Shown here in pieces: positions 1 to 5,400 of a stretch of 5,400 nt of DNA. How positions within the stretch are numbered: position 1 is the stretch's first letter; the number at the start of each line of letters is the position of its first letter. The DNA is from a bacterium (GTDB lineage Archaea > Thermoplasmatota > Thermoplasmata > Lutacidiplasmatales > UBA184): contig JAKBKR010000165.1 in NCBI GenBank assembly GCA_021832495.1, positions 1 to 5,400 of the forward strand, in the 5' to 3' direction. The notes under the pieces were generated by a model that saw only the letters and a list, made by a program, of their open reading frames with translations, was not told the DNA's origin and did no database searches. Both the position numbers and the translations under genes were made by a program.

Positions 1-117
1 CACGAGACGCTGCCCGCCCTCGAGGACGATCCCTTCCTCCGGCCGATCGCCCGGCCGAGGATGCGCAACCAGACGCTGCTCACGAACTTCGACAACCCGG
101 CCCGGTCGCTGCCCTGA
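1..117 (+). CDS. C-terminal end of an unidentified protein (5' truncated by window edge)
   Basis: An open frame runs from the first base to a TGA at 115-117 and encodes the last 38 residues of a protein, ending ...NFDNPARSLP. Nearly every third codon position is G or C (45 of the first 60 bases are G/C), which supports real coding rather than a chance opening. The fragment is polar and proline/arginine-rich, with no membrane segment and no motif I can tie to a family, so I assign no function. It points toward the minus-strand propeller gene; the insertion sequence lies between these two convergent genes. The competing minus-strand frame across 80-535 overlaps this and the transposase and looks like a shadow. 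Confidence 0.65.
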   Translation, partial: HETLPALEDDPFLRPIARPRMRNQTLLTNFDNPARSLP

Positions 118-206
118 CCGCCCCTTCAGGGGGAGCTACCGAGTAACGGAATCTGTTCGCCAGTTCACGGTAGGATCGGATTGTGTGGCTCCAGCCCGCA
201 CGAAAC
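118..206. other. Short intergenic stretch left of the insertion sequence
   Basis: This stretch follows the stop codon of the left partial gene and ends at the left inverted repeat of the insertion sequence. I see no tRNA, no convincing promoter and no T-rich archaeal terminator. A tiny CCCCT/AGGGG inverted repeat at 121-132 directly after the stop is too short to call a terminator. Removing the insertion sequence would leave roughly 115 bp between the two convergent genes. Confidence 0.5.
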
Positions 207-231
207 AGGTTCTTCCGGGTTTGGGGTGGGT
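207..231 (+). repeat. Left terminal inverted repeat of the ISL3-type element
   Basis: It begins AGGTTCTTCCGGG and ends GGGGTGGGT. Aligned with the reverse complement of 1499-1523, 18 of 25 bases match, including the blocks TCCGGG and GGGTGGGT. The transposase start codon lies 35 bp further in. The outermost base could be off by one or two, because no target duplication fixes the boundary. Confidence 0.65.
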
Positions 232-265
232 AGCCTGATGGCGTAGGAGCGGTTCCGGCGCGCCG

Positions 266-1519
266 GTGGATGGTGGGCAGGACGCGGATCTCTGGAGCCG
301 TTTGCTCGGGCTGGAGCCTCCTTGGTCGGTCGAACGGATCGAACTCCATGTGCGAGAGGAGAAGGTCGATGTCTATCTGGTGCATGTCGACGGAGCCCTC
401 TGGCCGTGTCCGGAGTGCGGGAAGAAGCTCCCTGCCTACGACCACAAGGACGAGAGGGTCTGGCGGCACCTCGACACCATGGCGTTCCAGACCTGGGTCC
501 ACGCCCGGCCTCCTCGAGTGGAATGCCCGGACCACGGCGTCCGTCAGGCCGGAGTCCCCTGGGCCGAGTCGAACAGCCGCTTCACGAAGTTCTTCGAGCG
601 TTTCGCCATCGATGTGGCCCAGGAGACCGACACCAAAGGCGCGGGGAAGATCCTCAAGCTCAGTTGGGACGAGGTCTGGGGCGTCCAGGAGCGCGCGGTG
701 GCTCGTGGCCTACGGCCCAAGCCGGCGGTGGCGCTTCGGTTCATGGGCGTCGACGAGAAGGCCGTCGGCCACGGCCATCAGTACGCCACGATCGTCTACA
801 ACCTCGAGAAGGGGACGGTGGAGTGGGTCGGACAGGACCGAAAGAAGGAGACCCTCGACGGGTTCTTCCGGAGCCTCAGCGCCGAGCAGAAAGCCGCGAT
901 CGAGGCCGTAGGCCTCGACAGGTGGGGGCCGTTCATCGCCTCGATCCAAGAGCATGTTCCCGGGGCGGAGGGGAAGCTGGTCTTCGATCCGTTCCACATC
1001 GTCGGCCACATGAACGAGGCGGTGAACGACGTCCGGAAGAGAGAGCACCGCCAGCTCTCGGAGGAGGGAAGGAGCCCGCTCGGCGGCACTCGATTCTGGT
1101 GGCTGTACGGGCGGGAGAACCTACCGGAGAAGCACCGGGAGGGGTTCGCCGCCCTCCAGACGGCGCACCTGAAGACCGGGCGAGCCTACGCGATCAAGGA
1201 GGCGCTCCGCGACTTCTGGGCACAGGACTCGGAGAGGACGGGAACGGCGTACTGGCAGTGGTGGCACTTCTGGGCGACGCCCAGCCGCCGGACGCCGGTG
1301 ATCCGTGGGGCGCGGATGATGAAGGACCACCTGACGGGGGTGCTGAGCTACTTCGAGCACCGCATCACGAACGCGGTCGCGGAGGGGCTGAACTCGAAGA
1401 TCGCGACGATCCAGAAGATGGCCTACGGGTTCCGGAACAAGGACCACTTCCGGACGGCGGTCCTGTTCCGGTGTGGGGGCCTTCAGCTACACCCGGTGAC
1501 CCACCCGATTCCCGGATAA
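266..1519 (+). CDS. ISL3-family DDE transposase
   Basis: This 417-residue protein catalyses transposition of the surrounding element by DNA cleavage and strand transfer at its inverted repeats. The N-terminal 'LLGLEPPWSVERIEL' and the zinc-binding cluster CPEC (C48, C51) with CPDH (C87, H90) are typical of the ISL3 N-terminal zinc-finger domain. A helix-turn-helix-like DNA-binding region covers about 122-149. The DDE catalytic domain follows: D163 in GVDEKA, D241 in FDPFHIV, and E373 in AEGLNSKI, followed by the conserved tail KMAYGFRNKDHFR. Length matches full-length family members (about 400-440 residues). The start is GTG 266; the frame upstream is closed by a TGA at 236-238 and offers no other start. 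AGGAG at 245-249 is too far away to be a clear ribosome-binding site. The TAA is embedded in the right inverted repeat. The long open frames in other registers are GC-bias shadows. Family assignment is firm; activity is inferred from intact motifs. Confidence 0.95.
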   Translation: MDGGQDADLWSRLLGLEPPWSVERIELHVREEKVDVYLVHVDGALWPCPECGKKLPAYDHKDERVWRHLDTMAFQTWVHARPPRVECPDHGVRQAGVPWAESNSRFTKFFERFAIDVAQETDTKGAGKILKLSWDEVWGVQERAVARGLRPKPAVALRFMGVDEKAVGHGHQYATIVYNLEKGTVEWVGQDRKKETLDGFFRSLSAEQKAAIEAVGLDRWGPFIASIQEHVPGAEGKLVFDPFHIVGHMNEAVNDVRKREHRQLSEEGRSPLGGTRFWWLYGRENLPEKHREGFAALQTAHLKTGRAYAIKEALRDFWAQDSERTGTAYWQWWHFWATPSRRTPVIRGARMMKDHLTGVLSYFEHRITNAVAEGLNSKIATIQKMAYGFRNKDHFRTAVLFRCGGLQLHPVTHPIPG

Positions 1520-1523
1520 GGCT
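1499..1523 (-). repeat. Right terminal inverted repeat of the ISL3-type element
   Basis: Read on the minus strand it begins AGCCTTATCCGGG and ends CGGGTGGGT, pairing with the left repeat at 207-231 at 18 of 25 positions. It overlaps the last codons and the stop codon (1517-1519) of the transposase, so this part of the protein is constrained by the DNA end. The following 26 bp up to the propeller gene's stop codon are non-coding and contain the 8-bp palindrome CTACGTAG (1529-1536), but no T-rich terminator. Confidence 0.65.
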
Positions 1524-1549
1524 CAAATCTACGTAGGTGGGTCCGCAAG

Positions 1550-3496
1550 TCAAGGGGCCGGGGGGGGCCGACGCTGCCGACGGTAGTAAACAACAAACCC
1601 GACTGCCATGAGACCGCCGAAGATTACCAAACCTCCGACAAGTCCAGCCACCCAAGGCACTAGGAAAGGTTGGGTTGCCGTAGCCGGCAACGCTGGGATC
1701 AACCGGATGTAGACCGTGGTCAGGTTCCGAGGCAGGATTGACAGGGCAAGGGAGACCCCGAAGAAGCCGGGGGCTCGGGCAGCGACCACATAGATCCCGG
1801 GGGTCAGTGAGTCCACACCAAAGTTGCCGGTGGACGTCACGTTTATCGATTGGTTATCCAGCGTGATTGTCGCCGTTGAGGGTTGGACGGAACCCTGCAA
1901 TGACCCGAACGGGGAAAGGAAATGGATCGGTAGGATACGTGAAATGCCGGAGAGGTCCACAGTGCCTGACGCCGGGGAGGGCGTCCAGTTCTGGGAACCC
2001 GTGACGACAAATGTGTAACTCCCGTTAAATTCGGGGATGGAAATGGAGGCCGGGCTGACCGCGGAGTATACTTGTCCGTCGATGGAGACCGACCAGTTGG
2101 CGCCGATCGGCAGCCCCTGCTCCTGAAAGGTCAGGGTATTCTGTGGGTAGTTCGGTATCACTTCAAGGAGACCGTTAGCGTTTCCGTAGATGCCATCTCC
2201 CCCAAAGTCCGGAATGAAAAGGGACCGGCTCAGCGAGTCGTAGGCGATACCATAGGGCATGGGGGGAACATTGAAGGACCCGACGACGAGGTTGGTCTGG
2301 GTGCTGAGGATCGAGACGTTGTCCGAGAATATATTGGGCACGTAGAGGTAGCCATTGACAGAATCAAGAGCGATACCGATAGGCCCGAGGCCCACGGGAA
2401 CTTGGGTAATCACTCGGTTTGTCACTGTATTGATCACCGTAACGATCCCTTCCTGATTACGGGTCGCGTTGGGCTCTGGGGAAAGAGTTCCGGTTCCGGC
2501 AACATACAGGTAGCGGTTGGCGGGGTCGAAGAGGCACGGGCCCGTAGGAACTTGGCGAATATTGGTGATAAGACTGAGATTGCTCGCACTCATCAGGGAA
2601 ATACTCCTGCCGGCGCCATAGCCGGCACTGGCATAAAGCACCCCATTGTCAGGATCGAATGCGGCCCCATAAATGATGCCGGGGAGCCAGTTCATCGACA
2701 CATTTCGGAAGTCTGACCCTTGGATCAGAAAGAGAGGAGAGCTAACACTCGTGCTTGAATTCGACGGGGGATACGAATCGAACAGAACATTCCCAGTGAC
2801 CGGGTCGGATGCCTGAGCAATGTTGAAGAGTGCCGTCAAGGCTCCCAAGTTGGTCGGGAAGTAAAGTCGATTCGTTATCGGGTTGATTACAGTGACATAC
2901 CCGGGTGGGCCCAGGTTTCCGGAGAGCATATCTCCGTTGGCCAGATCCACCACCAGGCTGCTCCCCCCGGAAGTGTTTATCGTAAGCTGGGTGATTTCCC
3001 TCCCAGTGGTTGGATTTACGATGGTTATTGCAGGACCTTGGTCGGATACGTACAGTTCCCCATTCATAGGGTCATAGGTGAGCCCAACGGGATCGTAGGC
3101 ACCGGTCAGGCTCTCGGGTAGAACCTTGATGGTCTGGCCAGGAAACCCGGACGTCGTGCTGAATTCGTTCGAACCGGCCCGTGGTGAGTTTACTAAAGCG
3201 TCGGTTGAGTGGAGACGGTCGTACGATCGAGCTAAGCGCCGAGTCGGAGACGAAGTCGCTCCCCACCCACCGTGGCCGAGCATTAGCGTCGACGTAATCA
3301 GGGCAACTGCAACCATCCAAATGATGGATGAAGAGCCCAAGGTGATCCGGGATCGGGGTCGACCGAACCTGCGGCGGTTGGTTGACCCGCTCGCGCGGCT
3401 CTGTGTTGGGAGATCAGAGGTCCTCCTACACTTTCCTTCTTCATCATCCCTGGGTTGACTAACGCGGCAAGAATTTGGACGAAGCATTGCGAGCAT
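1550..3496 (-). CDS. Membrane-anchored extracellular YncE-like (YVTN) beta-propeller protein
   Basis: This is a 648-residue surface protein. After a basic, disordered N-terminus comes a hydrophobic segment (about 55-73, IIWMVAVALITSTLML) acting as signal or anchor. A beta-propeller of YncE/YVTN type spans about 118-450; its blades show 'TVINTVTNRVITQVPVG..P.GIALDSVNGYLYV' periodicity. A beta-sandwich module (about 454-527) carries TFQEQGLPIGANWSV...NGSYTF, a signature common in secreted Thermoplasmata and Sulfolobales proteins. A PEGA/carboxypeptidase-regulatory-like module covers about 530-600. It ends with a transmembrane helix (about 611-637) and the stop-transfer tail YYRRQRRPPPAP. About a dozen N-X-S/T sequons suggest glycosylation. 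The bulk should face outside the cell; such propellers usually bind ligands or proteins and no catalytic motif is visible. The start is ATG 3496 with weak AGGG 3 nt upstream; ATG 3487 is an alternative. It lies 15 bp behind the peptidase gene, so co-transcription is likely. A C8 tract encodes the tail prolines. The domain order is clear, the ligand unknown. Confidence 0.9.
   Translation of the reverse strand: MLAMLRPNSCRVSQPRDDEEGKCRRTSDLPTQSRASGSTNRRRFGRPRSRITLGSSSIIWMVAVALITSTLMLGHGGWGATSSPTRRLARSYDRLHSTDALVNSPRAGSNEFSTTSGFPGQTIKVLPESLTGAYDPVGLTYDPMNGELYVSDQGPAITIVNPTTGREITQLTINTSGGSSLVVDLANGDMLSGNLGPPGYVTVINPITNRLYFPTNLGALTALFNIAQASDPVTGNVLFDSYPPSNSSTSVSSPLFLIQGSDFRNVSMNWLPGIIYGAAFDPDNGVLYASAGYGAGRSISLMSASNLSLITNIRQVPTGPCLFDPANRYLYVAGTGTLSPEPNATRNQEGIVTVINTVTNRVITQVPVGLGPIGIALDSVNGYLYVPNIFSDNVSILSTQTNLVVGSFNVPPMPYGIAYDSLSRSLFIPDFGGDGIYGNANGLLEVIPNYPQNTLTFQEQGLPIGANWSVSIDGQVYSAVSPASISIPEFNGSYTFVVTGSQNWTPSPASGTVDLSGISRILPIHFLSPFGSLQGSVQPSTATITLDNQSINVTSTGNFGVDSLTPGIYVVAARAPGFFGVSLALSILPRNLTTVYIRLIPALPATATQPFLVPWVAGLVGGLVIFGGLMAVGFVVYYRRQRRPPPAP
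1560..1567 (-). repeat. C8 homopolymer tract in the 3' end of the propeller gene
   Basis: Eight consecutive G on the plus strand (C8 in the coding strand) encode the proline run just before the stop codon, in the cytoplasmic tail after the last membrane helix. Gain or loss of one base would replace the last few residues and read through the normal stop into the insertion-sequence end. It is the same length as the G8 tract that breaks the neighbouring peptidase gene. Confidence 0.9.
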
Positions 3497-3511
3497 GGAC
3501 CCTGGGACGAA

Positions 3512-5130
3512 TCAATAAACGGTGAAATACAGACTCCCGCCTGACGCCTCCGAAAGGGCGCCGGGCCAGATTTTCAGGTCCCCGATTAATGCATAGGGTG
3601 CGAAGAAGCATCCCTCCAACGTCGGGGATGACGAATCGACTCTAAGGTTTTCAAATTCAACATACTGCCCAGGGCCAAATGTGGGATTTGAACTGTTGGG
3701 GTTAAAGTGAGGCTCGACGATCCATTCGGCTGATTGGGTGTTCGGAGTGAACTGATACTTTACGCTCCAAGCAACATCGGTAGTCAGGTCCTTGACAGTA
3801 GCATACGATACTCCATTGCTTGTCGACAGGGTTACCAGCATGGCGTCGGTTGGATTGATGGTCATGGCCGCGTCGACGACAAGCTTCCTTTGTCCGGAGC
3901 TAATCGATCGCGCCTCCCAGAACGCCCGGATTGTCCCGTTGTCGGACTCGATGCCGGCCTGCCACAACGCGCCCCCGAATCCACCAATCCCCACCCATAC
4001 CCCGATACCGCTGAAGGCCGCACTGCCAATATAGGGGACGTGGAACGTGACTGAAGCCATTGAAAAACTTACGGTCGAAACTATCGGGGAGTTCACATAG
4101 CCGGCCCAAGTCTTGCTGCCCTCTACAATGAGAGAGATGGCTCCGGAACTTGTGATGTAAATCGGAGTCGTGCTACTAAGATAGTGCGAAACGTTTCCGG
4201 CATTTGAGTCCCACTGTTCGACCGAATATGGAGAGTTAGCGACAAGTTTGTAGGTAGTATTGGTCGAGAGAGATACGACCGCCCCGTTCGGTAAGTTCGA
4301 GAGTGGGCAAACGAGGGAAGAGATACAGATGGTCACATTCGCATAGGAGCTCCCAGTGGCATAGGGAACAAAGGTGTGGATCGTAACCTGGACCGGTGTC
4401 GTCTGCTGATCCGTCTTGAGGGAAAGGTTGACGATCCCCGAATATTGCGACTTGGGGTCTGGCATCGTAAGGGAGAGCGAGGTGTTGATTAGGAACGGAT
4501 TCGACGCGTAAGCGTCCCCAGATGTCTCCCACCCAGTAAACCTGGTGCTCTGCGGGTTGGGGTCGACTCCAACCATGGAGTATTGGCAGATTGGTGCGTC
4601 GCACAGTCGAATATGGTTGACTTCGCTATTCTTACAGACCATCGAGCCATTGAGGAAAATCTCCCCCCCGGCGCATCCCAGACTTACGTAAACCCCCGGC
4701 ACAGCGAGAGCGAGGTTGACGACCCCCGAATAGTGGGAATCGACATTGGCGACGGTTAGATTGAGTGTGGTGTTCAGAGCAGAAGGGTTTGCCACGCTGG
4801 CAGTCCCACTAACTTGGCAACGGGTGAAACTGGTCTGGGAAGTTAGCTGCACACCCTCCAGAGAATATTGGCAGAAGGTGATGTCACACAGATCAAGGCT
4901 CACGGATGTGTCATTGCACATTACCGAGCGATTGAGGAGAATCTGGCCTCCTGCGCAGTCCAAGCTCACATAGTCACCGGGCGATATCAGCGGGCTGTTG
5001 GTCAACGCCATTTGTTGAGTCCCGGACCCCCCCCGACTATGGCCGTCGATCCCGCCGCGCCAACCATCACTAAGCTGAACAAGATTCCCCAAGCCGCTCC
5101 CGAGCAGCGTGCACCGGAGAGACGTGCCAT
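3512..5130 (-). CDS. Secreted family G1 (eqolisin-type) glutamic peptidase with N-terminal Cys-rich repeats; frame broken at a G8 tract
   Basis: Residues are counted from in-frame codon 5140. The C-terminal domain (344-542) follows the eqolisin pattern: TWAGYV at the start, then VWVGIGGFGGALWQAGIE with the predicted catalytic Gln394 (family motif LQTG), FWEA with E409, a 'GVSYATVKDLTTDVAWSV' strand, and AEWIVEPHF holding predicted catalytic Glu472 plus conserved E476. Known members are acid endopeptidases, mostly fungal. Upstream are two duplicated Cys-rich modules (56-146, 149-242) and a related third one (about 252-340), all rich in N-X-S/T sequons. No C-terminal anchor is seen, so the protein should be secreted. 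The main frame has only a poor TTG start at 5140 and no export signal. A different frame starts at ATG 5130 with a clear signal peptide (MARLSGARCSGAAW, then GILFSLVMVGAAGSTA) but stops at 5002-5004. The frames join if the G8 run at 5027-5034 had nine or six G, giving about 539 residues. The family call is strong; activity is inferred. Confidence 0.88.
4415..4696 (-). repeat. Second copy of the Cys-rich tandem module in the peptidase gene
   Basis: It encodes about 94 residues beginning VYVSLGCAGGEIFLNGSM, with four cysteines likely forming two disulfides outside the cell (CAGG, MVCK, RLCD, ICQYS), then FTGW and YSGIVNLSL. Similarity to the copy at 4703-4975 is visible in the DNA: the plus-strand blocks GAGCCATTGAGGA (4644) and GAGCGATTGAGGA (4926) are 282 bp apart, exactly 94 codons. 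Function is unknown; a binding or spacer domain is likely. Confidence 0.8.
4703..4975 (-). repeat. First copy of the Cys-rich tandem module in the peptidase gene
   Basis: It encodes about 91 residues beginning DYVSLDCAGGQILLNRSV, with the same spacing of cysteines (DCAGG, VMCN, DLCD, FCQYS) as the second copy, followed by SFTRC and YSGVVNLAL. It carries an extra cysteine where the second copy has FTGW. It follows almost directly after the predicted signal peptide, so it would form the mature N-terminus. Confidence 0.8.
5002..5130 (-). CDS. Out-of-frame signal-peptide leader of the glutamic peptidase
   Basis: This 42-codon frame starts at ATG 5130 and ends at a TGA (5002-5004). It reads as a basic start (MARLSGARCS), a hydrophobic core (AAWGILFSLVMVGAAG) and a small-residue stretch STAIVG that would suit signal-peptidase cleavage. 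It is not a gene by itself: it is the natural export leader for the peptidase frame, from which it is separated only by a one-base register difference at the G8 tract. The main-frame translation of the same DNA is hydrophilic and lacks signal character. The ATG, the good ribosome-binding site and the signal properties together argue that this is the true start of the peptidase gene. Confidence 0.75.
   Translation of the reverse strand: MARLSGARCSGAAWGILFSLVMVGAAGSTAIVGGGPGLNKWR
5027..5034 (-). repeat. G8 homopolymer tract at the signal peptide/mature protein junction
   Basis: Eight C on the plus strand, G8 in the coding strand, read GTC GGG GGG GGT in the leader frame. It is the most economical place for the frame change between the signal peptide and the peptidase body. 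Nine G gives ...IVGGGSGTQQMALT..., six gives ...IVGGSGTQQ.... The tract also contains a possible slippery sequence for -1 ribosomal frameshifting. Confidence 0.85.
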
Positions 5131-5132
5131 GC

Positions 5133-5138
5133 TCACCC
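5133..5138 (-). promoter_or_regulatory. Ribosome-binding site of the peptidase gene
   Basis: GGGTGA lies two bases upstream of ATG 5130. GGTGA is complementary to the conserved 3' end of archaeal 16S rRNA and is usual at this close spacing. It favours ATG 5130 over the in-frame TTG at 5140, which the site would follow rather than precede. No separate TATA/BRE promoter is convincing in the 31-bp gap behind it, consistent with read-through from the upstream gene. Confidence 0.5.
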
Positions 5139-5161
5139 AATCCTGTCGAATCTACTTAGGC

Positions 5162-5400
5162 TTAGCGCCCCATCCCAATACCTGATTTACTGACGATCCA
5201 CTGGAGCACCTCGGCGATAGATAGGCGCCGAACGGCGGTGCCGTGACCGCCCTCGCCGAGCTCGACGCCCAAATCCCGGACCGCTTCCGCCTTTCCGATC
5301 CTCTCTGTGAGCGCGTCCAACGCATTCTTCCCTCTCCACCTGAACAGCGAAGTGAGTTTCGCACCTACGCGATCGCGGGCAGTTCCCGGGGGAACTGCCC
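5162..5400 (-). CDS. C-terminal end of an unidentified protein (5' part beyond the window)
   Basis: A minus-strand frame is open from the window edge to a TAA at 5162-5164 and gives at least 78 residues, including FRWRGKNALDALTERIGK, a Gly-rich GVELGEGGHGT and an ending IAEVLQWIVSKSGIGMGR. High G/C at third positions and a plausible helical, charged sequence support coding. There is no good start in the window; only a TTG occurs inside, so the gene should continue past 5400. It has no membrane segment or signal in the visible part and looks cytoplasmic. I do not recognise the family. The stop is 31 bp before the peptidase ATG on the same strand, so the two are probably co-transcribed. The overlapping frame 5152-5364 is a shadow. 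Confidence 0.7.
   Translation of the reverse strand, partial: AVPPGTARDRVGAKLTSLFRWRGKNALDALTERIGKAEAVRDLGVELGEGGHGTAVRRLSIAEVLQWIVSKSGIGMGR
5377..5400. repeat. Perfect palindrome with 11-bp arms and a 2-base centre
   Basis: GGGCAGTTCCC at 5377-5387 and GGGAACTGCCC at 5390-5400 are exact reverse complements separated by GG. It could form a strong hairpin or be a two-fold protein-binding site, and it may extend past the window edge. It overlaps the open frame of the partial gene and has no adjoining T-run, so a terminator call is not supported. Confidence 0.85.

Larger units (their letters stand above)
207..1523 (+). mobile_element. ISL3-family insertion sequence, about 1317 bp, apparently complete
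   Basis: The element is bounded by imperfect 25-bp inverted repeats (207-231 and 1499-1523) and carries a single intact transposase gene filling almost all of it. Both the size and the layout fit the ISL3 family, whose members are commonly about 1.2-1.5 kb with one DDE transposase. The transposase stop codon lies inside the right repeat. ISL3 elements usually generate 8-bp target duplications, but the flanks here (CACGAAAC on the left, CAAATCTA on the right) do not match. The ends may therefore be off by a few bases, the flanks may have diverged, or the copy may have recombined. It occupies a convergent intergenic gap and disrupts no recognisable gene. No passenger genes are present. Confidence 0.82.

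Noticed and set aside
121..132. Short inverted repeat CCCCT/AGGGG after the left gene's stop
   Set aside because: The stem is only 5 bp with a 2-base loop and no T-run; too weak for a terminator.
118..206. Possible tRNA remnant as an insertion site left of the element
   Set aside because: No cloverleaf, T-loop or anticodon arm can be drawn from this stretch.
322..1536. Long open frame on the plus strand overlapping the transposase
   Set aside because: It is a register shadow of the GC-rich transposase gene: rich in Arg/Pro/Gly, no motifs, while the 266-1519 frame carries all family motifs.
1529..1536. Palindrome CTACGTAG between the insertion sequence and the propeller gene
   Set aside because: An 8-bp palindrome is expected by chance at this scale and no T-tract or partner site accompanies it.
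2072..2716. Plus-strand open frame of 214 codons inside the propeller gene
   Set aside because: It is antisense to clear propeller repeats and its translation shows no domain pattern; treated as a shadow, like the other frames within 1550-5130.
5183..5192. AT-rich TGATTTACTG as a possible TATA box for the peptidase gene
   Set aside because: It lies inside the preceding coding frame, matches the archaeal TATA consensus poorly and has no BRE; read-through from upstream is simpler.

Overview
The window looks like a piece of an archaeal chromosome, most likely from a Thermoplasmata-type lineage. The evidence is protein architecture: two large exported proteins dense in N-X-S/T sequons, a YncE-like beta-propeller fused to a 'FxExGLPxGxxW...NGSY' domain typical of secreted proteins of Thermoplasmata and Sulfolobales, and a C-terminal membrane anchor with a short basic tail. 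An acid-acting glutamic peptidase homologue fits an acidic or proteolytic lifestyle. The taxonomic placement is inference; no ribosomal or marker gene is present.

Layout, left to right. (1) Bases 1-117: the GC-rich 3' end of an unidentified plus-strand gene. (2) 118-206: short non-coding stretch. (3) 207-1523: an apparently intact 1.32-kb ISL3-family insertion sequence with imperfect 25-bp terminal inverted repeats and one complete DDE transposase gene (266-1519). It sits in the gap between two convergent genes, so it seems to break nothing. (4) 1550-3496, minus strand: a membrane-anchored extracellular beta-propeller protein. (5) 3512-5130, minus strand: a secreted protein with duplicated Cys-rich modules followed by a family G1 (eqolisin) glutamic peptidase domain. 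(6) 5162-5400, minus strand: the 3' end of an unidentified gene running off the window, with a perfect 11-bp-arm palindrome at its upstream edge.

The three minus-strand genes are spaced by 31 and 15 bp and probably form one transcription unit whose promoter lies beyond base 5400. The likely logic of the last two is cell-surface protein handling: a secreted acid peptidase made together with a surface-anchored propeller that could bind substrate, enzyme or neighbouring cells.

The main surprise is at the start of the peptidase gene. A clean signal peptide with an ATG and a Shine-Dalgarno-like GGGTGA lies at 5130, but in a different frame from the rest of the protein. The two frames meet at a run of eight G (5027-5034, minus strand). 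One extra G, or two fewer, would give a continuous exported preproprotein of about 539 residues. This is either a homopolymer sequencing error, a slippage (ON/OFF) switch, ribosomal frameshifting, or a recently broken gene. The two exported-protein genes are also visibly less GC-rich than their flanks.
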